Part shown: piece after piece, positions 18,318-28,763 of the stretch
Numbering within the stretch: the stretch's first letter is position 1
Layout of the letters: every line of letters starts with the position of its first letter
Assembly (NCBI RefSeq): GCF_020037125.1
Contig: NZ_JAIQDG010000047.1
Coordinates: 1-64,000 of the forward strand
Reading direction: 5' to 3'
DNA: 64,000 nucleotides
From: Myxococcus sp. RHSTA-1-4
Lineage (GTDB): Bacteria > Myxococcota > Myxococcia > Myxococcales > Myxococcaceae
Position numbers and translations under genes: made by a program
The notes under the pieces: model-generated
What the model saw: the letters and a program-made list of their open reading frames with translations, nothing else
Told to the model about the DNA's origin: nothing
Databases searched by the model: none

Positions 18318-19505
18318 TCAAATCCAGAAGACCATGTCGCGCTCGGCCTCCTCGGGGCCCGAGCCGTGGCCGCCCTCACGCAGCCAGCGGCGGTACGCCT
18401 CGATGTCCGCGTGGTGCAGGTCCGCCTCGGTGCCGGTGTAGACGCCACCGCCGGGCCCGTCGAGCAGGGCCTCCCGCTGGATGTCCATGATGACGACGTC
18501 CTGCTGGATGACCTGCCGCGTGTACCAGCGCACCAGCGGCCTCAGCGCGCGCCCCACCAGCGCGCCCGGCACGTCCACCGGGAGCCGGTAGCTGATGGCC
18601 GTGTAGACGAGGCTGTCCGTGGGGCCGATGGGCGTGCACTGCGAGTTGATGACGAAGCCGTGGCCGCCCCACAGGTAGTCCACGCGGGTGACGTTGGGCA
18701 CGTAGTACTTGTCCGTGTGGAGCAGGGGCAGGCCGCTTGGGTTGAAGAGACGGCCCAGCCCGGTGACGGTGTCCTGCTCCTGCTTGTACGTCACCAGCAC
18801 GCTGCCCGCCGTGCGCCGCACCGTGGCCGGCACGCGCCGGCTCGCCGGCTTGCGGAACCAGCCCGGGTGCACGAAGAGCGTGTGCGGCACGTCCATGAAG
18901 TTCTCGACGAGGTTCGTCACCCCGTTCGCGAAGCGCGTCACCATGAAATAGACGGTCCACCCGGGCTGTCCCCAGTACGGCACGCGGAAGGGCTCGGCCC
19001 GGGCGCGCGACGCGTCGGGGCCGCCCATGAAGACGTAGACGAGCCCGTCCTGCTCCACCGTGGGGAAGCGCTGGAGGCGGCCCAGCGCGCAGGGCTCGGG
19101 CTGGAGGCCCTCGCGCGCGCACGCTTCCGCGTCCAGCAACTCGCTCCGCTGCGAGGGCCCCAGCGAGGGCACCTCCACCACCGCGCCGGACGCGTCGTAG
19201 ACCCAGCCATGGTACGGACAGCCGAGGCGTCCGTGGAACACGGCCCCGCGCGACAGCTTCGCGTTGCGGTGCAGGCACCTGTCGCGCAGCGCGGTGGGAC
19301 GGCCGTGCTCGTCGCGGAAGAGGACCACGCCCGTGCCGAAGAGGGTGCGCGCCAGGGGCGTGCCGGCCTTCAGCTCGGTGGAGAGACAGGCCACGTACCA
19401 GTAGTCCTTCAGCGCGCCACAGCGGGCGAGGTCGGCCTCCGCCTCCAGGTCCACGTTGGGCGTGCGCGGGGCTTCGACGGGGTGCGGGTGCTGGAGCTGT
19501 CTCAT
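18318..19505 (-). CDS. Rieske non-heme iron oxygenase
   Basis: 395 residues from the ATG overlapping the GH3 stop (ATGA at 19502-19505). The Rieske [2Fe-2S] motif is Cys77-x-His79 and Cys96-x2-His99. The mononuclear iron site is Asp205-x2-His208-x4-His213 within NLVENFMDVPHTLFVHPG. Size and layout fit the oxygenase component of ring-hydroxylating or sterol/pigment-modifying Rieske enzymes (VanA/PaO-like). It would need a reductase from elsewhere. Co-translation with an acyl-adenylating GH3 enzyme suggests a shared small-molecule or lipid pathway; the substrate is unknown. Confidence 0.88.
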   Translation of the reverse strand: MRQLQHPHPVEAPRTPNVDLEAEADLARCGALKDYWYVACLSTELKAGTPLARTLFGTGVVLFRDEHGRPTALRDRCLHRNAKLSRGAVFHGRLGCPYHGWVYDASGAVVEVPSLGPSQRSELLDAEACAREGLQPEPCALGRLQRFPTVEQDGLVYVFMGGPDASRARAEPFRVPYWGQPGWTVYFMVTRFANGVTNLVENFMDVPHTLFVHPGWFRKPASRRVPATVRRTAGSVLVTYKQEQDTVTGLGRLFNPSGLPLLHTDKYYVPNVTRVDYLWGGHGFVINSQCTPIGPTDSLVYTAISYRLPVDVPGALVGRALRPLVRWYTRQVIQQDVVIMDIQREALLDGPGGGVYTGTEADLHHADIEAYRRWLREGGHGSGPEEAERDMVFWI

Positions 19506-21265
19506 GCGGCGACTCCGGAGAAGTGGGCGGACCAGCCGGGCTGGCGGTGCAGGTCCATGGGCTTGATGTCGCCGGCACGCTGGCCGAGCGCGATGCAGCG
19601 GGCCTCGTAGCGGCGGGCCCCTTCCGCGACGCGCACGGCGCGCACCGGGCCGAGCTGTCCCAGCTCGCGCGCATAGCGGTAGTGGTGGCCCTCGCACAGG
19701 GCGCGCTCCACGGCGGCGGCGGCCTCGGCGAGGCGGGTTTCGGGGGCGGTGGTTTCGAGAAAGAGGCGGTAGGCGGGAGGCTCCGGCGCCTGGGCCCACT
19801 CCGGGGCGAGCATGACGAAGGCGGGACGCTCGCCACCGAAGAGGGCCGGCAGCGTGGCGTCCAGCACGGCGCTCACGCGCGTGGCGGAGAGCTTCTCTCC
19901 CACGAGGTCGCAGACGGAGTCCGCGCGGCCGGCGAAGCGCAGGCAGGGCGTGGAGTGCACGAAGCCCTCCACGCGCACCAGGTCTCCCAGGCGGTAGCGC
20001 AGGAGCCCGCCGGAGGTGGAGAGGAGCACCGCGTACGTGCGGCCCCGCTCCAGCTCGTGCGCGAGGCGGGGGCGCGCGCCGGGCTGCTCGGCGTCGAGGA
20101 ACTCGAAGAAGTGGCTGCGGACGGCGAGCACGGGCGCCGGCGCGTCGAAGAGGGGCACTGTGACGACGCCTTCGGTGGCCAGCAGGCCCTTGCCCTGGAC
20201 CTCGACTCCGGTGAAGCGGCGGCACGCGGCGGGCACCGCGTGCGCGGCCTGCGCGTCCGTCCACATGCTGAGCAGTGACAACCGGGGCCACAGCTCGCGG
20301 GCCTGGAGGCCGTGGCGGAGGGCGGAACGGAGCACGGCGGCGCGCTCGGGACGGCGGGTGAAGCGCATCCGGGAGAGGACGGCTCGCACCTCCTCCGCGT
20401 CTCCGGGTGGCCGGCAGGCGCCGCGCTCCAGGTCCTCCGCCAGTCGCTCGCCGTGCCGCTCCAGCGCGTCCATTAGCAGCGTGAGGAAGCTCGGGTTCCA
20501 CACGCTGATGAGCGCGAGGTCCTCACACGCGACGAGGTGCCACAACGTCACGTAGCGGCAGCGCTCCACGTCCGGCAGCGCGCCCACCGCGCCCGGCACC
20601 GCGAACACCCGCGAGAGCAGGGGCCGCAGCGCGCGGGAGAAGTAGGCGCTGTCCTCCACGCTGCCCACCGGGAGCCCTCCGGCCGTCCTGCCCTGCTTGC
20701 GGCCCATGGGAGAGATGGACCAGTAGCTCGGCCCGATGCGCAGCGCGGGCCTGCGATGGAGCAGCTCGAAGAGCATGGGGGACAGGGCGCGCTGGAACTC
20801 GTCGAGCAGGCCCTGCGTCATGGGCACCAGCTTGCTCGCTCCGGAGGAGCCTCCCGAGGGCTCGAAGCGCAGCACCGGTGCCTGCGTGAGCACGCGGGCC
20901 TCTCCGGCCGCGATGCGCTCCACGTCCGGCGCGATGCCGTCCGGTGTCACCATGGGCACCGCGTCCTGGAAGTCACGCGGCGTCTTCACCCGGTCGAAGC
21001 CCGGGACGCGCGCGGCCTGCTGGCTCCCCGAGACGGCCCGCAGCACCCGGGCGAGGCACTCCGCCTGTGCCGCCTCCGGGTCACGCAGGGCGCGATGAAA
21101 GCGCAGCGCGGAGGGCGCCAGTGCGGCGCGCAGCCCACCGAGCGGTACGGAGGAGGGAATCACGGCGCGCCTCCCGGGCTCCCGCATGGATGCGAGTCCG
21201 GCCTCAGAGGCGGCCCGCCGGGCAATACGCACGAGGGAGTCACGGCGCGGCTTCCGCGCCGCCAC
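19502..21265 (-). CDS. GH3-family acyl-adenylating enzyme
   Basis: 587 residues. It matches bacterial homologues of plant GH3 auxin-responsive enzymes. The adenylate-forming motifs are seen as LRFEPSGGSSGASKLVP (P-loop-like, about 132-148) and LLSTSGGLLRYRLGDLVRVEGF (about 428-449), with LRFAGRADSVCDLVGEKLS after it. Plant GH3 enzymes join carboxylic acids to amino acids via an acyl-AMP; bacterial roles are poorly known. The start is uncertain: GTG 21265 has a weak ribosome site and ATG 21187 (MREPGRR) is a good alternative. Its stop overlaps the Rieske gene. Confidence 0.82.
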   Translation of the reverse strand: MAARKPRRDSLVRIARRAASEAGLASMREPGRRAVIPSSVPLGGLRAALAPSALRFHRALRDPEAAQAECLARVLRAVSGSQQAARVPGFDRVKTPRDFQDAVPMVTPDGIAPDVERIAAGEARVLTQAPVLRFEPSGGSSGASKLVPMTQGLLDEFQRALSPMLFELLHRRPALRIGPSYWSISPMGRKQGRTAGGLPVGSVEDSAYFSRALRPLLSRVFAVPGAVGALPDVERCRYVTLWHLVACEDLALISVWNPSFLTLLMDALERHGERLAEDLERGACRPPGDAEEVRAVLSRMRFTRRPERAAVLRSALRHGLQARELWPRLSLLSMWTDAQAAHAVPAACRRFTGVEVQGKGLLATEGVVTVPLFDAPAPVLAVRSHFFEFLDAEQPGARPRLAHELERGRTYAVLLSTSGGLLRYRLGDLVRVEGFVHSTPCLRFAGRADSVCDLVGEKLSATRVSAVLDATLPALFGGERPAFVMLAPEWAQAPEPPAYRLFLETTAPETRLAEAAAAVERALCEGHHYRYARELGQLGPVRAVRVAEGARRYEARCIALGQRAGDIKPMDLHRQPGWSAHFSGVAA

Positions 21266-21325
21266 GTGGAGACGGGTCCGTCACCGCGAATGCACCTGGA
21301 GGACGCGCTCACGCCCCGGCCCTCC

Positions 21326-22099
21326 TCACGTCCCCGCACGGACGCCCACCTGCCGCAGCCCGCGCCGCGCCCAGCCGCGAACCTGCCCCCACACACTGCG
21401 CCCGAGCGCCCGCGCGAGGTCCCGCCAGCGGATCTCCACGAGGCACACCAGCTCCTCACCCTCCACATGTCCGGGGTTGCGCTCGGCGAAGAAGGCGATG
21501 TGTGGATGCGCCGCCGCCGCGCGGTCGATGGGAGCGATGCCGTCCCGCACGCGGTAGTGCATCCCGTGGAAGCGCAGCGTGCCCCGCGCCGCGTCGTACT
21601 GCTCGCCGAACCAGCGGGTGGCCAGCTCCCGCAGGAAGTCCGCGCGTCCAGGCGGAGGCGACCAGTCGCGCCTGGGCATCGTCCGCGCGAAGTAGTTCAC
21701 CGCGAGCAGGTACGTCTTGAACCCGGCGCTCAGCAGCAGCCAGTGCACCGGGCGCAGCGGGTTGTGCAGCTTGCGCCACAGGAGGAAGCGCCCGAAGCAC
21801 ACCTGCAACACCTTGTGCCCCCACCAGTCCGGGTGGATGACCGTGTCGCCCGAGTACACCACCTCCACCACCTGCGTCCCGATGCGCTCCTCCGCCACGC
21901 GCACCGTGCTGAAGCCCACCAGCTCCGCGCTCCGCCGCGCGTGCAGGAGGATGACGTACTGCTTGGCGTCCAGGTCCGCCATGAACCGCTCCGCCGACAC
22001 ACCCGCGTAGCAGAGCTGCATCAGCGCCAGCATCTGCGCCCGCTGTGCCTCCGTGAGCGACTCGCGCCGTACCGTGGAGCCCTTGAGCGCGGACATCAT
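21326..22099 (-). CDS. Probable acyltransferase (GNAT-like fold)
   Basis: 257 residues. It has N-terminal sequence typical of N-acyltransferases (LTEAQRAQMLALMQLCYAGV), then VVEVVYSGDTVIHPDWWGHKVLQVCFGRFLLW in the position of the acyl-CoA binding loop, and a Trp/Arg-rich C-terminal part. I do not recognise a named family with certainty. It begins with two adjacent ATG codons inside a 31-bp direct repeat and is joined by TGATG to the micro-ORF upstream. It lies between the RnfD/FG-GAP gene and the GH3 gene, so it probably belongs to the same pathway. Confidence 0.6.
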   Translation of the reverse strand: MMSALKGSTVRRESLTEAQRAQMLALMQLCYAGVSAERFMADLDAKQYVILLHARRSAELVGFSTVRVAEERIGTQVVEVVYSGDTVIHPDWWGHKVLQVCFGRFLLWRKLHNPLRPVHWLLLSAGFKTYLLAVNYFARTMPRRDWSPPPGRADFLRELATRWFGEQYDAARGTLRFHGMHYRVRDGIAPIDRAAAAHPHIAFFAERNPGHVEGEELVCLVEIRWRDLARALGRSVWGQVRGWARRGLRQVGVRAGT

Positions 22100-22117
22100 G
22101 GCGTGGCGCTCCCGCGC
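22087..22117. repeat. 31-bp direct repeat, copy A (partner 22194-22224)
   Basis: The 31 bases at 22087-22117 are identical to 22194-22224, an offset of 107 bp. The homology continues imperfectly for about 20 bp to the right of each copy. Each copy carries one TGATG stop/start junction, so the repeat defines the micro-ORF between them. Confidence 0.85.
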
Positions 22118-22202
22118 GGCGCCGCGGCATCCGCGGGCATTGGCGCCGGCCGCGCTTTCGCGCGCGGCTCACCTTGCGCCGTGAAGTCCCCTGGCGCGGA
22201 CA

Positions 22203-22206
<4 letters not shown>
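22096..22206 (-). CDS. Intercalated 36-codon micro-ORF with duplicated junctions
   Basis: Begins with two ATGs (MMSAPGDFTA...) and ends ...APRGSATP. Its start overlaps the stop of the RnfD/FG-GAP gene and its stop overlaps the start of the acyltransferase gene. Both junctions read CCATGATGTCCGCGC. The last six residues (RGSATP) equal the C-terminus of the upstream gene and the first four (MMSA) equal the N-terminus of the downstream gene. This is what tandem duplication of a stop/start junction would produce. Whether the peptide matters or only passes ribosomes along is unknown. Confidence 0.4.
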
Positions 22207-25070
<2,864 letters not shown>

Positions 25071-25222
25071 GGAACAGTGCCTCCGGCCCTGCGCGACGCG
25101 CGCTTCGTTTCCAGCCCGGGCAGGTGGCCCGAGCGTGCCCCGCCTCCCGCGTGCTGTCCAATCAGGGCCGGGACTTGCAAAGGCCCTCCCCGCATGTACT
25201 CACCTGAGTGCCGGTTCATGTC

Positions 25223-26179
25223 ATGAGCGAGCCTCTGCAAGCCCCGCCCCAACCCCTCGCGCTGCCCGCTCCGTTGCCTCGACGCGCCGCGGTGCCGCGC
25301 GCACTGCTGGTGCGAGCCACCGTGCCGGGGCTGCTGCGCCTCGCGGCCATCGAGTGGGCCTGGATGGGCGCGTGCTGGCTGGCCATGGCCCTGTGGCCGT
25401 GGGTGGCGCCGCTCGCGGTGCCCGTCATCGCCGGTCGGCTGCATGCGCTCGGCGTCATCCTCCACGACGCCGTGCACCTGAGCGTGCGGCGCAAGGGATG
25501 GGGGCTGCGGCTCCTGGAGGTGCTCGCCGGCTACCCGGTGGCCAGCACCTGGGAGTCCATGCGCTACCACCACCTGCGCCACCACCGTGACGCGGGCCTG
25601 CCGTCGGACCCGTACCGCCGGCGCCCGCTCCACGGCTGGCGCCTGTGGCGCGCGTGGCTGCTGCTGGTGGGCGTGATTCCCTTCTGGGTGCTGCGCGGGC
25701 CGGTGGGCCTGCTCGCATGGGTGGTGCCTCCGCTGCGCGTCCCGTATGCGCGGCTGTTCCTCCAGGCGGCTCCGGCAGAGGGGCTCGCGGACTCCGAGGA
25801 GGTGCGGGACTGCGCGCGAGCGGAGTCGGGACAGGTGCTGTTCCATCTGGGCGTGCTGGCGCTGGCGTGGCGCTGGCCGGAGGCGGTGGCGTGGGGGTAC
25901 GGGTTGCCGCTGCTGGTGGCCTCGGGGCTCAACGCGCACCGGCTGCTGGCGGAGCACACCGGAGCGGAGGCGCGCGGGCGCACGCTGGAGGACGTGCTGG
26001 CGGTGACGGCGGACCACGGGCTCGGGTGGCCGGGCCGGCTGTGGCTGGCGCCGCGCAACGTGGGCTACCACGTGGTGCACCACCTGCATCCACAGGTCTC
26101 GCTGGAGCACCTGCCCCGGCTGCGCGCGTGGTACGTGGCCCGCTTTCCCACCTACTATCCCCCGCCCCGGCGCCCCTGA
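25223..26179 (+). CDS. Fatty-acid desaturase family membrane enzyme
   Basis: 318 residues from ATG 25223; a GTG five codons upstream is also possible. The three His boxes of membrane di-iron desaturases are complete: HDAVH (81-85), HHLRHH (116-121) and HVVHHLHP near 280. Four hydrophobic stretches sit between them. It is divergent from the RnfD/FG-GAP gene across 152 bp that should hold both promoters. Together with the GH3 and Rieske genes it suggests a pathway building or modifying an unusual acyl compound (inference). It is followed by two micro-ORFs and then a membrane-protein gene, all joined by TGATG. Confidence 0.85.
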   Translation: MSEPLQAPPQPLALPAPLPRRAAVPRALLVRATVPGLLRLAAIEWAWMGACWLAMALWPWVAPLAVPVIAGRLHALGVILHDAVHLSVRRKGWGLRLLEVLAGYPVASTWESMRYHHLRHHRDAGLPSDPYRRRPLHGWRLWRAWLLLVGVIPFWVLRGPVGLLAWVVPPLRVPYARLFLQAAPAEGLADSEEVRDCARAESGQVLFHLGVLALAWRWPEAVAWGYGLPLLVASGLNAHRLLAEHTGAEARGRTLEDVLAVTADHGLGWPGRLWLAPRNVGYHVVHHLHPQVSLEHLPRLRAWYVARFPTYYPPPRRP

Positions 26180-26182
26180 TGC
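26164..26182. repeat. 19-bp direct repeat at a stop/start junction (partner 26297-26315)
   Basis: GCCCCGGCGCCCCTGATGC occurs at the end of the desaturase gene and again, unchanged, at 26297-26315 just before the membrane-protein gene. Looser similarity continues about 35 bp downstream of each copy and of the middle junction at 26239. The pattern indicates two rounds of tandem duplication of a gene junction. Confidence 0.8.
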
Positions 26183-26241
26183 GGTCTCCGCACGCCACCC
26201 GCCTCCTGGTCGCCCTCCACCCTCCTCCGCCGCCCACCTGA
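26179..26241 (+). CDS. Micro-ORF A (20 codons) in a TGATG chain
   Basis: MRSPHATRLLVALH followed by a Pro run and stop. The ATG overlaps the desaturase stop (26177-26181) and the stop overlaps the ATG of micro-ORF B (26239-26243). The N-terminal part resembles the start of the real downstream gene (MLSPHTRVLLAVLA) closely, so it looks like a degenerate copy of that gene's 5' end. Translation is plausible by coupling but unproven. Confidence 0.4.
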   Translation: MRSPHATRLLVALHPPPPPT

Positions 26242-26312
26242 TGCGCTGCCCGCGAACCCGCGCCCTGCTCATCGTGCTCGCCCGCCACCATTCCCTGCCC
26301 CGGCGCCCCTGA
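26241..26312 (+). CDS. Micro-ORF B (23 codons) in a TGATG chain
   Basis: MRCPRTRALLIVLARHH then a short tail ending LPRRP. Its ATG overlaps the stop of micro-ORF A and its stop overlaps the ATG at 26312. The start resembles the N-terminus of the downstream gene; the end (PRRP, TGATG) repeats the end of the desaturase gene (19 identical bases). It therefore carries a copy of both sides of the desaturase/membrane-protein junction. Confidence 0.4.
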   Translation: MRCPRTRALLIVLARHHSLPRRP

Positions 26313-26935
26313 TGCTCTCCCCGCACACCCGCGTCCTGCTCGCCGTGCTCGCGTTCGTCTGCGCCGTGGCCGCGCTCCTCTTCCGCCGCGCGCAGAACCA
26401 GAGGGGCGCGCGCGGCGGGCGCATCTCCGGGCCCAAGCTGGCGTGGCTCTTCTACGCGGTGTTCCTCTGGTTCCTCGTCTGCCCGCTGGTGGCGCTGGAC
26501 GCGGCGGTGCCGAAGGAGGCGCGCGCGGTGCTCGGCGCCTTCGCCGCCTTCATGTGGCTGCGCGGCGCGGCGGAGCTGTACCTGCTCTACGTGACGAAGA
26601 GCTGGCGGCCTCCGTACGGCGTGGCGCATGACGTGGCGTGCATCGTGCTGGTGCTCGGCGGGCTGTTCTGGGGCCGCTCGCGGTGGATGGGGACGCCAGG
26701 CACCGCGGACCTGTGGGCGCTGGCCTTCGTGGGACTGGTGCTGGTGAGCCTCTTCGTCGAGGTGGCCTACGCCGCGCTCTTCTTCCACGCCGTGGAAGGA
26801 CGCACCACGGGCGAGGAGGGCATCTGGTTCGCGGACGAGGAGCAGGCGCGCTTCCGCCGCATCAACCGGCTCACCCTGGCCCTCAACGTGCCGCTGTACG
26901 CGGGGCTGGCCGCGCTGCTCGTGATGGCGAGGTGA
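26312..26935 (+). CDS. Polytopic membrane protein of unknown function
   Basis: 207 residues with about five hydrophobic helices (around 6-22, 40-60, 70-90, 100-118, 128-152) and a final one near 190-205. A soluble loop with EGIWFADEEQARFRRINR precedes the last helix. I do not recognise a family. It is the last gene of the chain that begins with the desaturase, so it may assist that enzyme or transport its product. The following 70 bp before the retron operon show no clear element. Confidence 0.65.
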   Translation: MLSPHTRVLLAVLAFVCAVAALLFRRAQNQRGARGGRISGPKLAWLFYAVFLWFLVCPLVALDAAVPKEARAVLGAFAAFMWLRGAAELYLLYVTKSWRPPYGVAHDVACIVLVLGGLFWGRSRWMGTPGTADLWALAFVGLVLVSLFVEVAYAALFFHAVEGRTTGEEGIWFADEEQARFRRINRLTLALNVPLYAGLAALLVMAR

Positions 26936-27005
26936 GCGGGCCGGTCAGGGCCCCAACGTCGTCTTCCACTCCCGTCCCGCTCTCGATTAACGTACGCCGC
27001 TCGCC

Positions 27006-28763
27006 ATGAACTCCGATTCCGCGTCGGCGCTGCTCCTCGATGAGTATTTCGCAACGGGTGATGCGCGCTTTCTCGAGGAGCTCTTCCGGAGCCGCTCGGA
27101 GAAGAAGCTCAAGTCCCTGGCGGAGCGCTGGTACGGCGATGAGCGCCCCTTCGCGCGCCAGGCGCTGCTCGGCTACATCGACGATGGGTGTGACCGGCCC
27201 GGACACCGAGCGTTGGTGAAGGCGCTCTTCAAGCGCGCCGAGGCCCGGGGCGATGACGAGGCCATGGGGCACTTCCTCGTGGCCTTCGACCGGCTCGCGC
27301 GGCGCGACCTCAAGAAGCGCACGGGCTGGGACTGGTCCACACGCCAGCCGACGGAGAGCTGGGCCCTGGAGTGGGACCGCGCGGTGCCGAACCGCGCCCG
27401 GCGGCAGGGCGGGCACCACGCGTCGAAGCGCTCCAAAGAGGGCTACTTCCTCTACCACCCCATGCCCCGCTTCTCCCGCGTCACGCGCCAGTACCTCCAG
27501 CGGCGGGCGTGGCGCTACTTCCGGAAGCAGTCCCACGCGAAGACCCAGGGGAGCGCGGCGAAATACGGGACGGCCATCCGCGCCGTGCTGGCCCTCTACC
27601 AGGACGAACACCTGAGCCGTCCCGAGCGCCTCATCGACGCCTGGGGCCTGATGCACGCGCTCTACCACGGCTCCCCCGTCCTCCTGCGGCGGCCGAAGGG
27701 CATCACCGTGGCCGACGGGCACACGCTGGCCGAGCTGCGGCCCGCGCCCTACTGCCCCGACGCGTGGCGCGGCTGCCGGGACGCGCTGCTCGACCTGCTC
27801 ACCACTGCCCGGAGCCGCACCGTCCGGACGTTCTGCATCGACCGCCTCAAGAGCGAGTACGTCCAGGAGCTCCGCGGCCTGCCCGTGAGCCAGCTCAAGC
27901 CGCTCCTCGACAGCCCCCATGAAGAGGTCCAGTCGTTCGCGGTGGAGCTCCTCCAGGCGGCGACGGGACTGGAGCTGCTGCCGATAAAGGAGTGGCTGGC
28001 GCTCCTGGAAATCAACAACCCGGTGGCGCTGCCCCTCCTCTGCACGCTGGTGGAGAAGACGGTCTCCCCCGAGCGCCTCACCCTCGTGCAGTGCATCCAG
28101 CTCGCGTGCTCCCGCGCCGCGCCGGTGGCGGAGCTGGGGCTGCGGTGGGCGAAGGCGAAGCGCATCGCCAGCGCGGACGACCTCGCCTTCCTGCTGCGCC
28201 TGACGCGCGCCGAGGCCCCGAATGTCCGCGCCGACGGCATCGACTGGGTGTGCCAGCTCCTGCTGCTCGCCGACACCGCGAAGCCCGAGCTCGTCCGCGA
28301 GCTGCTCGATGCCCGCCACGCCGATGTCCGCGCGCGGGCGCTGGAGCTGCTGGCGAAGGACGCCCGCTTCGGAGACAACGCCCTCCTCTGGACGGCCATG
28401 TCGGAGAGCCCCTACGACGACGTGCGGCAGGCCCTCCTGCGCATGCTCCCGGAGAAGGAGAAGGCCTTCGACCCGCGGAGCCTCCAGCACCTGTGGGCCA
28501 CGGCGGTGCTCGCGGTGCACCGGGGTGGCCGGGCCCGCCAGCTCGCGACGAACCAGCTCGCCGAGCGCGTCGTCCGCAAGCCCGAGGAGGCGGACGCGCT
28601 GCTGCCCATCCTGGGCTTCGCGCTGCGCAGCCTCCGCGCTCCGGAGCGGCGCACGGCGCTGGCCTCCCTGTCCCGGGTCGCCTTCCAGCGGCCCGCGCTG
28701 AAGGACGCCCTCTCGCGTTTGCTGCCGGAGCTGAAGCTCGTCGGTGACGAGGTGACCTCGTGA
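27006..28763 (+). CDS. Retron-associated HEAT/ARM-like repeat protein
   Basis: 585 residues with no signal peptide or membrane segment. An N-terminal basic region (about 100-200) precedes a long series of paired helices from about 250 to the end, with repeating Leu-rich units such as HEEVQSFAVELLQAA, RADGIDWVCQLLLLADTA and HADVRARALELLAKDARF, which is typical of HEAT/ARM solenoids. It overlaps the next gene by four bases (GTGA) and is the first gene of the retron operon. HEAT-like plus SWIM proteins are, to my recollection, the accessory pair of the Mx162/Sa163-type retrons. The role could be to sense phage or hold the toxic partner inactive; which protein is the toxin is not clear. Confidence 0.75.
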   Translation: MNSDSASALLLDEYFATGDARFLEELFRSRSEKKLKSLAERWYGDERPFARQALLGYIDDGCDRPGHRALVKALFKRAEARGDDEAMGHFLVAFDRLARRDLKKRTGWDWSTRQPTESWALEWDRAVPNRARRQGGHHASKRSKEGYFLYHPMPRFSRVTRQYLQRRAWRYFRKQSHAKTQGSAAKYGTAIRAVLALYQDEHLSRPERLIDAWGLMHALYHGSPVLLRRPKGITVADGHTLAELRPAPYCPDAWRGCRDALLDLLTTARSRTVRTFCIDRLKSEYVQELRGLPVSQLKPLLDSPHEEVQSFAVELLQAATGLELLPIKEWLALLEINNPVALPLLCTLVEKTVSPERLTLVQCIQLACSRAAPVAELGLRWAKAKRIASADDLAFLLRLTRAEAPNVRADGIDWVCQLLLLADTAKPELVRELLDARHADVRARALELLAKDARFGDNALLWTAMSESPYDDVRQALLRMLPEKEKAFDPRSLQHLWATAVLAVHRGGRARQLATNQLAERVVRKPEEADALLPILGFALRSLRAPERRTALASLSRVAFQRPALKDALSRLLPELKLVGDEVTS

